Shown here: in pieces, positions 15,473 to 22,213 of the stretch | How the letters are laid out: the number at the start of each line of letters is the position of its first letter | Numbering within the stretch: position 1 is the first letter of the stretch | Assembly (NCBI GenBank): GCA_964409535.1 | Contig: CAYPDQ010000005.1 | Span: 1 to 46,755, forward strand | Length of the DNA stretch: 46,755 bases | DNA from: JBBUAX01 sp964409535 | Lineage (GTDB): Bacteria; Patescibacteriota; Minisyncoccia; UBA6257; 2-01-FULL-56-20 | Reading direction: 5' to 3' | Notes under the pieces: generated by a model | What the model saw: the letters and a program-made list of their open reading frames with translations, nothing else | Told to the model about the DNA's origin: nothing | Database searches by the model: none | Program-made: the position numbers and the translations under genes

Positions 15473-16068
15473 ATGTTTGTTTCTTTATAATGCTTAAAAT
15501 ATTCTTGGACTCTTTTGCCCATTCTCTTATTGTTATAGATGGGTAAAATTTCAAATACCTTACCCCAATCTAAAACATCCAAATGGTCGAAATGATAATC
15601 TTTGGAAATATAAACCCTATCCAAGAAAGCTCGCTCCTTGCTGGCAATTGAGTATCCTTCGGTATGTTCGATACCGGCCGTATTGCTCAAAACATAATTT
15701 TTCATCCGGATAAAGGATATTTTTTGGTCACCGACACTAATTTCTCGAGTAACATATGACGCGACAAAAATGCTATCGTAATATTGGAAATTGACGCCGG
15801 CACGCGTTAATACAGTCTCAAGGCTGATGTAAGAGGGAGTATAGATTTTAGTAGCCAGTTCAAACTTGTCGTAGTTTTTGTCCTTAGCGTACAAGCCGCG
15901 GCGGACTCTTATTAACTTTCCTGATTTAACATACTTATTTAATCGAATACTGACCGTGTCTTCTCTTTCCTCGCCCCACAACAAAACAACATCTTTCGTG
16001 GAGAAGACGGTTCGGGGGGATCTCAATAAGGTGTCCAAATATTCGCCTTTTTGGGGTTTATTGTCCAT
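15469..16068 (-). CDS. AbiEi-type antitoxin and autorepressor
   Basis: AbiEi antitoxins counter AbiEii and repress their own promoter through an N-terminal winged helix. This 199-residue protein has that region (TKDVVLLWGEEREDTVSIRLNKYVKSGKLIRVRRGLYA, about 24-62). It continues with the YISLETVLTRAGV segment and a C-terminal domain with ASKERAFLDRVYI. It precedes the toxin gene and overlaps it by four bases. A 13-bp inverted repeat lies in its predicted promoter, which agrees with autoregulation. Confidence 0.9.
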   Translation of the reverse strand: MDNKPQKGEYLDTLLRSPRTVFSTKDVVLLWGEEREDTVSIRLNKYVKSGKLIRVRRGLYAKDKNYDKFELATKIYTPSYISLETVLTRAGVNFQYYDSIFVASYVTREISVGDQKISFIRMKNYVLSNTAGIEHTEGYSIASKERAFLDRVYISKDYHFDHLDVLDWGKVFEILPIYNNKRMGKRVQEYFKHYKETNI

Positions 16069-16079
16069 ATTTATACTGC

Positions 16080-16109
16080 AGAATACCTTAAAGGTAAGCT
16101 ACAGTTCAA
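16080..16109 (-). promoter_or_regulatory. AbiE promoter with palindromic operator
   Basis: On the minus strand TTGAAC (-35, 16104-16109) and TATTCT (-10, 16080-16085) are 18 bases apart. The dyad TACCTT-A-AAGGTA (16084-16096) overlaps the -10 and spacer. The layout suits repression by AbiEi. The leader would be about five bases. Confidence 0.55.
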
Positions 16110-16112
16110 ATA

Positions 16113-16475
16113 TTAACATAGTGAATGGAGCAACGCAAGATCGTGTGCAGATTGGGCTAAAAGAGAAAAGTGCCGCTGTAGGCGACACTTGTCCCGTTCT
16201 GCTCTGTATACTGGATGAGTTAGTTTTTCAAGTATTCGCAAAGTAAAAATACCACCCAAGCTATGTCCGATAAGAATAGTGTTTTCGTCTATGTTTTGCT
16301 CGTAGTTTTTTAGGACATCAAACCATTCAGCTATTTTCGCAGGAACGACAGGAGGCGAAGGAAATTGTGGGACGAAAACACTATATCCTTTTTGTTCTAA
16401 TTCTTGTTTTAGCCACGGAAACCAGTTTTCTTCGGGGTATCCCTCTGTTCCGTGGAAAATAAATACATTGTTCAT
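16113..16475 (-). pseudogene. RBBP9/YdeN-type alpha/beta hydrolase, C-terminally truncated
   Basis: The first 90 residues match small serine hydrolases of the RBBP9/YdeN type: MNNVFIFHGTEGYPEENWFPWL, then the nucleophile elbow GHSLGG. After LEKLTHPV the sequence turns into residues (YRAERDKCRLQRHFSLLAQS) that do not look like this fold. The usual length is about 180 residues, so the catalytic Asp and His regions are missing. It is probably a remnant cut by island rearrangement. Confidence 0.7.
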
Positions 16476-16503
16476 AGATATTCACATCTTATCATTTTGT
16501 TAT

Positions 16504-16516
16504 ATTGTCAGACAAT
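16504..16516. promoter_or_regulatory. Palindrome ATTGTC-A-GACAAT upstream of the hydrolase
   Basis: The 13-bp dyad lies 28 bp before the leftward hydrolase start and overlaps a possible minus-strand -35 (TTGTCT). It may be an operator. The surrounding 16476-16756 holds no gene I can support. Part of it (16590-16680) is a GC-rich hairpin-forming insert that contrasts with the AT-rich surroundings. Confidence 0.4.
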
Positions 16517-16756
16517 GTTATACTAAAATACACCATGTATTTATTTATGAATTTAGCCGCCGATTTTTTGAAAAAAGAAAGCCGAAGCCCGCACGGATTC
16601 CTCCCCAGACCCCTCCTCCGCGCGGGCGAGTCCATCGCCCCGCCTCCATATCCCCAGAAAAATTGTGGCGGGGCGCATCATTTCAGATTTCGCTTCTTGG
16701 ATTTGTGTATCAGATTTGGCAAGATGATTTCAAAAGTTTGCGAAGGTTTTAATTCG

Positions 16757-16907
16757 GGAGCCATAAAACTAGATACGAACTCATTTTTTGAGGATGAGGG
16801 TGTTCGCTCGCCCAGCCCCGCCAATGGCGGGGCTGGGCTTCGCTCCCCGACGGCTACGCCGTCGCTTTGGCAGGAAATGAAGCGGATTTTAATGCTTTCG
16901 GGGGAAT
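16757..16907 (-). repeat. 151-bp inverted repeat, copy upstream of the recombinase
   Basis: This is an exact reverse complement of 18182-18332 over 151 bases. It contains the tRNA-Asn terminal bases GGAGCCA, a CCCAGCCCCGCC/GGCGGGGCTGGG hairpin and, in reverse, the codons for the SPESIKIRFIS end of the recombinase. It ends 37 bp before the recombinase start. Perfect identity suggests a recent copy or continuing exchange between the two. Confidence 0.95.
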
Positions 16908-16944
16908 TCAATTTTTTCTTTTTAAAAACTAACAACATAAATTT

Positions 16945-18411
16945 ATGAATATGAAAAATTGCGCCATCTATACTCGTGTTTCAACAGATAACCAAGCGGA
17001 AAAAGAATTTTCATCTTGCGAAGCGCAAGAGCAGAAAATAAGGTCGTTTATCGCAAGCCAAAATGATTGGCAGGTTTTCAAAGTTTACAACGATGCAGGA
17101 TTTTCTGGCGCAATTTTGCAACGCCCTGCTTTGCAGGAATTACTTGCGGATTTGAAAAAAGAAAAAATTGATGTGGTTTTGGTCTACAAAATTGATCGGC
17201 TCACTCGTTCGCCGAAAGATTTTTACCAACTGATAGAATTTTTTGAGCAAGCAAAAATTGATTTTATTTCCATCACTGAAAGATTTGACACTTCTACGCC
17301 CGCCGGCCGTTTGCTTCGCAATATCATGCTCACTTTTTCGCAGTTTGAACGAGAGCTAACTAGCGAAAGGACAAAAGACAAAATGTTAGAGCGCGCGAAA
17401 AAGGGGCTCGCAAACGGCGGGCTAACGCCATATGGCTATATGCGCCAAGACAAGAAACTTATCCCACATCCGAAAGAATCGGAAGAAATAAAATCAATTT
17501 TTGAAACTTATATTGAAACTGGCTCAACTGCCAAAACTTACCAAATGTTAAAAGAGCGTGGAGTGAAAAATAAGTTAGGCAAAAATTTCTCTAAAACAAA
17601 CATCAGCCATATTTTGCGGAATGTTATCTATATCGGCAAAGTTTTGCACAACGGCGAAATTTATCAAGGAATCCACGAACCGATAATTTCGGAAGAAATT
17701 TTTGCCCTTGCTCAAAAAATCCATAAAGAAAAACATAAAAATTTTAGAGTGTACAAAAATTTTCTTTTCGGCGGACTTATAAAATGCGAGGAGTGCGGTT
17801 CAAATATGACTTCTTGTTTTACCAATAAATATATTGGCGGAAAATTAAACCGCTATTATTACTATCGTTGCACTGCCACGATGAAGCAGGATTGGCAAGC
17901 TTGCTCGGTAAAGCAGGTGTCCGCCGAACGATTGGAAAATTTTTGTTTGGAAAATTTAGAGCGCATTTCCGTTGATAAAAATTATATTGAAAATCTTGTT
18001 TTTCGCCTCAATAACGATTTGCAAGCGGGACACCGCGCTGGATACGAACTAACGGACGGATGCTCTAAATTTTCCTCCGAAAGCATTTCGGACACTCTAA
18101 AATTTTTCCTCAATACTCTCAAAACCACCAAAGGGATTGAAAGAAATCTAATCACCAAAAGATTTCTTTCAAACATCTTTTATTCCCCCGAAAGCATTAA
18201 AATCCGCTTCATTTCCTGCCAAAGCGACGGCGTAGCCGTCGGGGAGCGAAGCCCAGCCCCGCCATTGGCGGGGCTGGGCGAGCGAACACCCTCATCCTCA
18301 AAAAATGAGTTCGTATCTAGTTTTATGGCTCCGGCGCCAGGATTCGAACCTGGAACCCTCCGATTAACAGTCGGACGCTCTACCGTTGAGCTACGCCGGA
18401 ATGTCCATTAA
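16945..18411 (+). CDS. Large serine recombinase of a mobile element
   Basis: Large serine recombinases integrate, excise or invert DNA through a serine-linked intermediate. The N-terminal resolvase domain has YTRVSTDNQ with catalytic S13 and supporting arginines (KIDRLTRSPKDF, FERELTSERTKDKM). The recombinase domain follows (about 160-260), then a zinc ribbon (IKCEECGSNM near 280, CTATMKQDWQAC near 315) and a C-terminal helical region. The last 75 or so of the 488 codons lie in the 151-bp repeat and then antisense to tRNA-Asn, so they are probably not ancestral. No Shine-Dalgarno sequence is visible at the ATG. The gene is AT-rich. Flanking inverted repeats could make the gene invertible. Confidence 0.93.
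   Translation: MNMKNCAIYTRVSTDNQAEKEFSSCEAQEQKIRSFIASQNDWQVFKVYNDAGFSGAILQRPALQELLADLKKEKIDVVLVYKIDRLTRSPKDFYQLIEFFEQAKIDFISITERFDTSTPAGRLLRNIMLTFSQFERELTSERTKDKMLERAKKGLANGGLTPYGYMRQDKKLIPHPKESEEIKSIFETYIETGSTAKTYQMLKERGVKNKLGKNFSKTNISHILRNVIYIGKVLHNGEIYQGIHEPIISEEIFALAQKIHKEKHKNFRVYKNFLFGGLIKCEECGSNMTSCFTNKYIGGKLNRYYYYRCTATMKQDWQACSVKQVSAERLENFCLENLERISVDKNYIENLVFRLNNDLQAGHRAGYELTDGCSKFSSESISDTLKFFLNTLKTTKGIERNLITKRFLSNIFYSPESIKIRFISCQSDGVAVGERSPAPPLAGLGERTPSSSKNEFVSSFMAPAPGFEPGTLRLTVGRSTVELRRNVH
18182..18332 (+). repeat. 151-bp inverted repeat, copy ending in tRNA-Asn
   Basis: This exact partner of 16757-16907 overlaps the recombinase 3' coding end on its left. On its right it ends in the last bases of tRNA-Asn (CCA, discriminator and three acceptor bases at 18326-18332). 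It also matches 13475-13549 in direct orientation. It is the best candidate for the active attachment site. Confidence 0.95.
18326..18400 (-). tRNA. tRNA-Asn (anticodon GTT)
   Basis: TCCGGCG (18394-18400) pairs with CGCCGGA, followed by G and an encoded CCA (18326-18328). The anticodon loop CTGTTAA gives GTT. Unlike the other tRNAs in the window, CCA is encoded. The 3' end coincides with the end of the 151-bp repeat, marking it as an integration target. Confidence 0.95.
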
Positions 18412-18665
18412 AGCATATCGCGGTTCTCAAGGTTCTTCAAGAATTCCTTTCCATAACCAGACTTCAGCTTCTTTTCTTCTTTCCTTGCTAAAGATCGCTC
18501 ACCTACAAGCTTCTTGTAAATTAAAACCCACGGCCGGAACCCTCGGGTAGATTTAGTTTCTCCTCTATTGTGGCCCGCGAGACGCATTTCGGGATTCTCG
18601 CTAAGACCAATGTAAATGCGCTTGTCTACCTGGCTACGAATCGCATAGACGAAGTAGTTCTTCAT
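18408..18665 (-). CDS. GIY-YIG nuclease domain protein, 85 aa
   Basis: This is a single-domain GIY-YIG endonuclease of the short UPF0213/YhbQ-like kind. It has FVYAIRS and RIYIGLSENPEMRLAGHN (the GIY and YIG halves with the conserved Arg and His), the TRGFRPWVLIYKK segment and a final EKKLKSGYGKEFL. It has no DNA-binding extension. The stop lies seven bases before the 5' end of tRNA-Asn. The start lies inside a broken copy of the 5' half of the same tRNA, which suggests that this gene moved into the tRNA locus. Confidence 0.9.
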   Translation of the reverse strand: MKNYFVYAIRSQVDKRIYIGLSENPEMRLAGHNRGETKSTRGFRPWVLIYKKLVGERSLARKEEKKLKSGYGKEFLKNLENRDML

Positions 18666-18673
18666 GGGGACCC

Positions 18674-18739
18674 GCTCCCTGCCTGCCGGCAGGCAGGTAC
18701 CATTGAGCTATCTACCTGTCGGCAGACAGGCGCCGGAAT
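18674..18739 (-). pseudogene. Split 5' half of a tRNA-Asn copy with two palindromes inserted
   Basis: Read leftward, ATTCCGGCG (18731-18739), TAGCTCAATGGTA (18698-18710) and GAGC (18674-18677) reproduce the acceptor, D stem and D loop of the intact tRNA-Asn at 18326-18400 with one visible change. Two palindromic inserts separate them: 18711-18730 (core CCTGTC-GGCA-GACAGG) and the perfect 20-bp palindrome 18678-18697. The anticodon and 3' half are absent; the GIY-YIG start codon takes their place. Confidence 0.65.
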
Positions 18740-18746
18740 ATGTGAA

Positions 18747-19421
18747 TCAGAATAAAACAGTCAGCCCTCTCGCGCAAATGCGGTTGCGGCCGCTCTTCTT
18801 CGCGGAGTAGAGCGCCCGATCCGCATTGGCGATAGCCGCTTCAATGCACCGCCGAATCGTGTCAGCCCGACATTCTCCCTTGAGCGGTGGAAGCCGGCGA
18901 TAGGCCGCGATCCCGCCGCTAAGCGTGATCTTCACCTCCCCTCTCTCCGATCGCAATACAAACGCCGGGATACACGCTCCGGCGCCATTTTTCCGCCTAA
19001 ACTTCAGAAGAAGCTGGCGGGGAGTTGCGTCCAGAAATGCTATCACGAACTCGTCGCCGCCGAAGCGGGCAACGATGTCCGTCGCGCGCGCCTGGGCCGC
19101 GAGATTCCTCGCCACCGACCGCAGTACCCCGTCGCCCAGGGAGTGGCCGAACCGGCTGTTGAAACTCTTGAAATTGTCAACATCCAGGTAAAGAATGGCC
19201 ACCCGGCGACTCTTCTTCCGCCTCATTGCGGAGAGAATGTCGCGGACGAGGAGATCGGAGAAGCCGATCCGGTTCCAGAGACCGGTAAGCGGGTCGCGGC
19301 TTACGTGCTTCCGAAGTTCCCGGTTTTCCTCCCGCAGCCGCCGGTTCTGCTTCCGAAGCCGCCGAATCGTCCGTTCCAAACGCCCGACGCGTTCCTCCGC
19401 CGAAGTTTTAGCAGTCGCCAA
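18747..19421 (-). CDS. Soluble diguanylate cyclase (GGDEF domain)
   Basis: GGDEF proteins make the second messenger c-di-GMP from two GTP. The 224-residue protein has an Arg/Glu-rich coiled coil (about 9-40) followed by a full GGDEF domain starting DPLTGLWNRIGF. The active site GGDEF is intact (121-125). An RxxD inhibitory site (RATD, 112-115) lies five residues before it, as in product-inhibited enzymes. There is no sensor or membrane segment, so the coiled coil probably controls dimerisation. The start codon is TTG (19419-19421), chosen because AAGGAGG lies at ideal distance. No EAL, HD-GYP or PilZ partner is visible in this window. Confidence 0.92.
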   Translation of the reverse strand: MATAKTSAEERVGRLERTIRRLRKQNRRLREENRELRKHVSRDPLTGLWNRIGFSDLLVRDILSAMRRKKSRRVAILYLDVDNFKSFNSRFGHSLGDGVLRSVARNLAAQARATDIVARFGGDEFVIAFLDATPRQLLLKFRRKNGAGACIPAFVLRSERGEVKITLSGGIAAYRRLPPLKGECRADTIRRCIEAAIANADRALYSAKKSGRNRICARGLTVLF

Positions 19422-19537
19422 GTCATCCTCCTTCTTCCCCTGGGTTGGAGCCGCTCAACTTATATTACGTCCTTGCATTCGCAGCAACGAAATAAAGTGA
19501 CGCGAAGGCGAAGTTGAAGAGCATACAGTCGTAGAGT

Positions 19538-19684
19538 TTAACCTTTGTCGGTTTCCTTGTATTTGGACACGTGACGGACGATCCTTGCGACGTTGCCGCA
19601 GGTCTTGTGGATCTTGTTGATGTTCGGGAGTTTAGCCTCGGAGAACTTAACGTTGCACTTGGGACAATGGTATTCGGTTTGCAT
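19538..19684 (-). CDS. Small CPKC zinc-ribbon-like protein, 48 aa
   Basis: The short product MQTEYHCPKCNVKFSEAKLP... has one CPKC pair and a later HKTCG, so it could bind metal as a half ribbon. Codons upstream of this ATG stay open, but the added residues look non-native. No Shine-Dalgarno sequence is seen. I cannot assign a function; it may be a relative of small zinc-ribbon domains. Confidence 0.5.
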   Translation of the reverse strand: MQTEYHCPKCNVKFSEAKLPNINKIHKTCGNVARIVRHVSKYKETDKG

Positions 19685-19756
19685 CGTAGTGTGAACGAGG
19701 TATATTTTACCACACCGCACCGCAGGCAATTGTGGATAAGTTATCGCTCGGCGCGG

Positions 19757-19762
19757 TATAAT
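19757..19762 (+). promoter_or_regulatory. -10 box (TATAAT) for a leaderless transcript into rmuC
   Basis: A perfect TATAAT ends seven bases before the ATG at 19770, so the expected transcript starts at that codon. The -35 is weak. A DnaA-box-like TTATCCACA on the minus strand (19731-19739) lies just upstream. Confidence 0.5.
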
Positions 19763-19769
19763 CACTGCG

Positions 19770-19931
19770 ATGCGCAACTATTCCAAAACGGGGAGTAAGC
19801 CGGGCAAGCCCGGCTACCGGACGCCCTCCTCTTTCCGGGTACGCCAGGCGCTTAAAACCGCAAGAACCCGGCTGAAAACGCGCTATACCCCGAAACGAAG
19901 CCGCCTGGAACAGAGCAAGCCATGGAAATAG
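19770..19931 (+). CDS. Very basic 53-aa peptide overlapping rmuC
   Basis: From the ATG at 19770 an open frame of 53 codons encodes a Lys/Arg-rich peptide (for example RTRLKTRYTPKRSRLEQSKP) with no hydrophobic segment. It ends at TAG 19929-19931 and overlaps the rmuC ATG by ten bases. The perfect TATAAT seven bases upstream of its ATG is the main support. It could be a nucleic-acid-binding peptide or a leader that couples translation to rmuC; nothing beyond composition is known. Confidence 0.45.
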   Translation: MRNYSKTGSKPGKPGYRTPSSFRVRQALKTARTRLKTRYTPKRSRLEQSKPWK

Positions 19932-20953
19932 TCCTCGTCCTGGGCATACTTGTGATTTTAGCGGTCAACATCTGGCTCGCCTGGAAATTGACGCGCCCGA
20001 AGGAGGAGCCGAAAGAGGACAAATCGCTTCTCTTGCTGCAAAACCAGATAACTGAACTTAGTCGGACCCTGAAGGGCGAAATGGGCGAGTCCGCCAAGGC
20101 GATGCGGGACGAACTGGGCCGGAGCGCCCAACTTATCCGCGATATCACCAAAGAGCTAACCCGGGTGAGCGAAGGCCAGAGGCAGGTGATGAGCGTAACC
20201 GACCAGCTGCGCAGCTTACAGGACATCTTGAAGAATCCGAAGCAGCGCGGCGTTCTTGGGGAATACTACCTGGAGACGGTTCTGAAAAACGTCCTGCCGC
20301 CGGGAACATACGAACTGCAGTACGAGTTCCGGGACGGCGCCAGGGTGGATGCAGTTGTCAAAACCAAACCGGGCGTCATACCGGTGGATTCAAAATTTTC
20401 GCTGGAGAACTACAACCGGATGCTGGAGGCAAAGACCGCGGAAGAGCGGGAGCGCTATGAAAACGCGTTTTACAACGACTTGAAGATCCGGATCGATGAG
20501 ACCGCAAAATATATCCGGCCGGAGGAGGGCACGCTGGACTTTGCGTTTATGTTCATCCCTTCGGAAGCGGTTTATTATGACCTGCTCATAAATAAAATCG
20601 GCGCCAACCGGGCCGACCTTGTGGAATACGCCGCCGGACAGAAAAAAGTGATGGTCGTCTCCCCCACTACCTTTCTCGCTTATCTCCAAACCGTGCTGCA
20701 AGGGCTGAACGCCCTGCGGATCGAGGAGGCAGCCAAAAAGATCGGGGAACGGGTGCAGGACTTAATGCGGCATCTGCAAAAATACGAAGATTACCATCAA
20801 AAGCTGGGCACGCACCTTGGCACCGCAGTCAACATGTTCAACAAATCAACGGTAGAATTCAAAAAGATAGACAGGGATATATTGAAAATCACCGGCGAGG
20901 CCGCGGGCATAGAACCAAAACTCTTGGAAGCGTCGGTTGCGGAGGAAGAGTAA
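19922..20953 (+). CDS. rmuC: RmuC family DNA recombination protein
   Basis: RmuC proteins limit inversions and other rearrangements at short inverted repeats; the domain is related to restriction endonuclease folds. The 343-residue protein starts with one membrane anchor (about 1-20). A coiled coil follows (30-105), then the RmuC core with GVLGEYYLETVLKNVLP, VDAVVKTKPGVIPVDSKFSLENY and FMFIPSEAVYYDLL. It converges with ftsZ with eight bases between stop codons. A repeat-stabilising protein is of interest in a genome so rich in inverted repeats. Confidence 0.92.
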   Translation: MEIVLVLGILVILAVNIWLAWKLTRPKEEPKEDKSLLLLQNQITELSRTLKGEMGESAKAMRDELGRSAQLIRDITKELTRVSEGQRQVMSVTDQLRSLQDILKNPKQRGVLGEYYLETVLKNVLPPGTYELQYEFRDGARVDAVVKTKPGVIPVDSKFSLENYNRMLEAKTAEERERYENAFYNDLKIRIDETAKYIRPEEGTLDFAFMFIPSEAVYYDLLINKIGANRADLVEYAAGQKKVMVVSPTTFLAYLQTVLQGLNALRIEEAAKKIGERVQDLMRHLQKYEDYHQKLGTHLGTAVNMFNKSTVEFKKIDRDILKITGEAAGIEPKLLEASVAEEE

Positions 20954-20961
20954 ACGGGCTT

Positions 20962-22191
20962 CTAACGCTTTCTCCTCCGAAGGAACGTCGGTATATCCCA
21001 AACGTCGGTGTCGGTCTTTTTCTTCTTATCCTTCGTGGATTCCGCGACGGGCGCGGAGGGTAAGGGCTGTTTCGCTTCGCTTTCCTCTTCCAAGCGAGCC
21101 CTGCCTTTCGCCTCTGGCCTCATTCTCTCTTCGGTTTTGAGCGGCAGGTCCGCCCGGGAATAGCCGCTGAAAAGCGAATTGGACGAAGAAATTCCGTTCA
21201 AGCCGGTGGCGACGAGGGTTATCTTTATCTGGTTCGGCTTCAGGTTCCGGTCGTAATACGCGCCGAAAATGATCTTCGCTCCGGGATCCGCCGCTTGCGA
21301 CACCATTTTCGCGGCTTCGTTCACCTCGGTCATCCTCATATCCCGGCCGCCGGAGATGCCCAAAAGCACTCCGTGCGCGCCCTCGGCGCTCACCTCCAAA
21401 AGGGGCGAGTTCATCGCCTGGTTCACCGCTTGCACCGCCCGCTCCTGGCCGGAAGCGACGCCGATGCCGACGATCGCCGAGCCGGAGTCCTGGATGACGT
21501 TCTTCACATCCGCGAAGTCAACGTTGATTATTCCCGGGGTGACTATTATCTCCACTATCCCCTGCAGGGCGTTCTTCATCACGTCGTCTATCGCCTCGAA
21601 CGCTTTCATTATCGGCGTGTCTTTGCCGATGACGGTAAATATCCGGTCGTTCGGGATGACCACGAGCGCATCCACCTTGTCCCGGATCTTGGCCACGCCC
21701 TCCTCCGCGATGCGCATGCGCTGGTTGCCCTCAAATGCAAACGGCTTGGTGATGAAAGCAAGGGTGAGCGCCCCTGCCTGCTTTGCGACCTCCGCCACGA
21801 CCGGCGAGGCGCCGGTGCCAGTGCCGCCGCCGAAACCGGAAGCGATGAAAACGATATCCGCCCCGCGCAGGGACTCTGCGATCTCGGAACGGTTCTCTTC
21901 TGCCGACTGCCGGCCGATCTCCGGATTCATCCCCGTGCCCAGGCCGCGAGTGAGGTTCCTGCCCAAGTATATCTTCCGCCGGACGCCGCAGTGATCCAGG
22001 TCCTGGTGGTCTGTGTTGATCGCGATGAACTCCACCCCCCGGACGAAATTCCGGCTCATCCGGGAAATGGCATTGCCGCCGCCTCCGCCCACGCCCACAA
22101 CTTTAATGTTGGCGATGGGCGCGAGGGCGATCTTCCGCCCGCCGCCCACTTTGGATTTACCCTTTTTTACTGATTTGCGCCTCCTTTTCAT
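20962..22191 (-). CDS. ftsZ: Cell division GTPase FtsZ
   Basis: FtsZ polymerises into the division ring. The 409-residue protein has a basic N-terminal extension, the VGVGGGGGNA nucleotide-binding start, the tubulin signature GGGTGTG (121-127) and the T7 loop region (NVDFADVKNVI). A variable linker leads to the C-terminal interaction peptide VWDIPTFLRRRKR that binds FtsA. The ATG at 22189-22191 gives the conventional start; upstream codons overlap ftsA. It follows ftsA by 22 bp in the same direction. Confidence 0.97.
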   Translation of the reverse strand: MKRRRKSVKKGKSKVGGGRKIALAPIANIKVVGVGGGGGNAISRMSRNFVRGVEFIAINTDHQDLDHCGVRRKIYLGRNLTRGLGTGMNPEIGRQSAEENRSEIAESLRGADIVFIASGFGGGTGTGASPVVAEVAKQAGALTLAFITKPFAFEGNQRMRIAEEGVAKIRDKVDALVVIPNDRIFTVIGKDTPIMKAFEAIDDVMKNALQGIVEIIVTPGIINVDFADVKNVIQDSGSAIVGIGVASGQERAVQAVNQAMNSPLLEVSAEGAHGVLLGISGGRDMRMTEVNEAAKMVSQAADPGAKIIFGAYYDRNLKPNQIKITLVATGLNGISSSNSLFSGYSRADLPLKTEERMRPEAKGRARLEEESEAKQPLPSAPVAESTKDKKKKTDTDVWDIPTFLRRRKR

Positions 22192-22213
22192 ATGGTCTCT
22201 AACAGGATAAAAA

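Larger units (their letters stand above)
13475..18332. mobile_element. AT-rich genomic island next to tRNA-Asn
   Basis: The segment is bounded by same-direction copies of a repeat: a diverged 75-bp copy (13475-13549) and the intact copy (18182-18332) that ends in the tRNA-Asn 3' terminus. A 34-bp stretch is identical in both (13516-13549 and 18298-18331). Inside are an AbiE-type pair, truncated radC and hydrolase genes and a large serine recombinase. The DNA from about 13.6 kb is visibly richer in A+T than both flanks. Insertion at a tRNA 3' end with a resident recombinase is the usual layout of an integrative element. Whether the whole 4.8 kb moved as one unit is inference. Confidence 0.6.

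Noticed and set aside
16505..16948. Rightward 147-codon frame before the recombinase.
   Set aside because: Most of it is translated repeat sequence (AIKLDTNSFFEDEGVRS) and a GC-rich insert, with no conserved start or domain.
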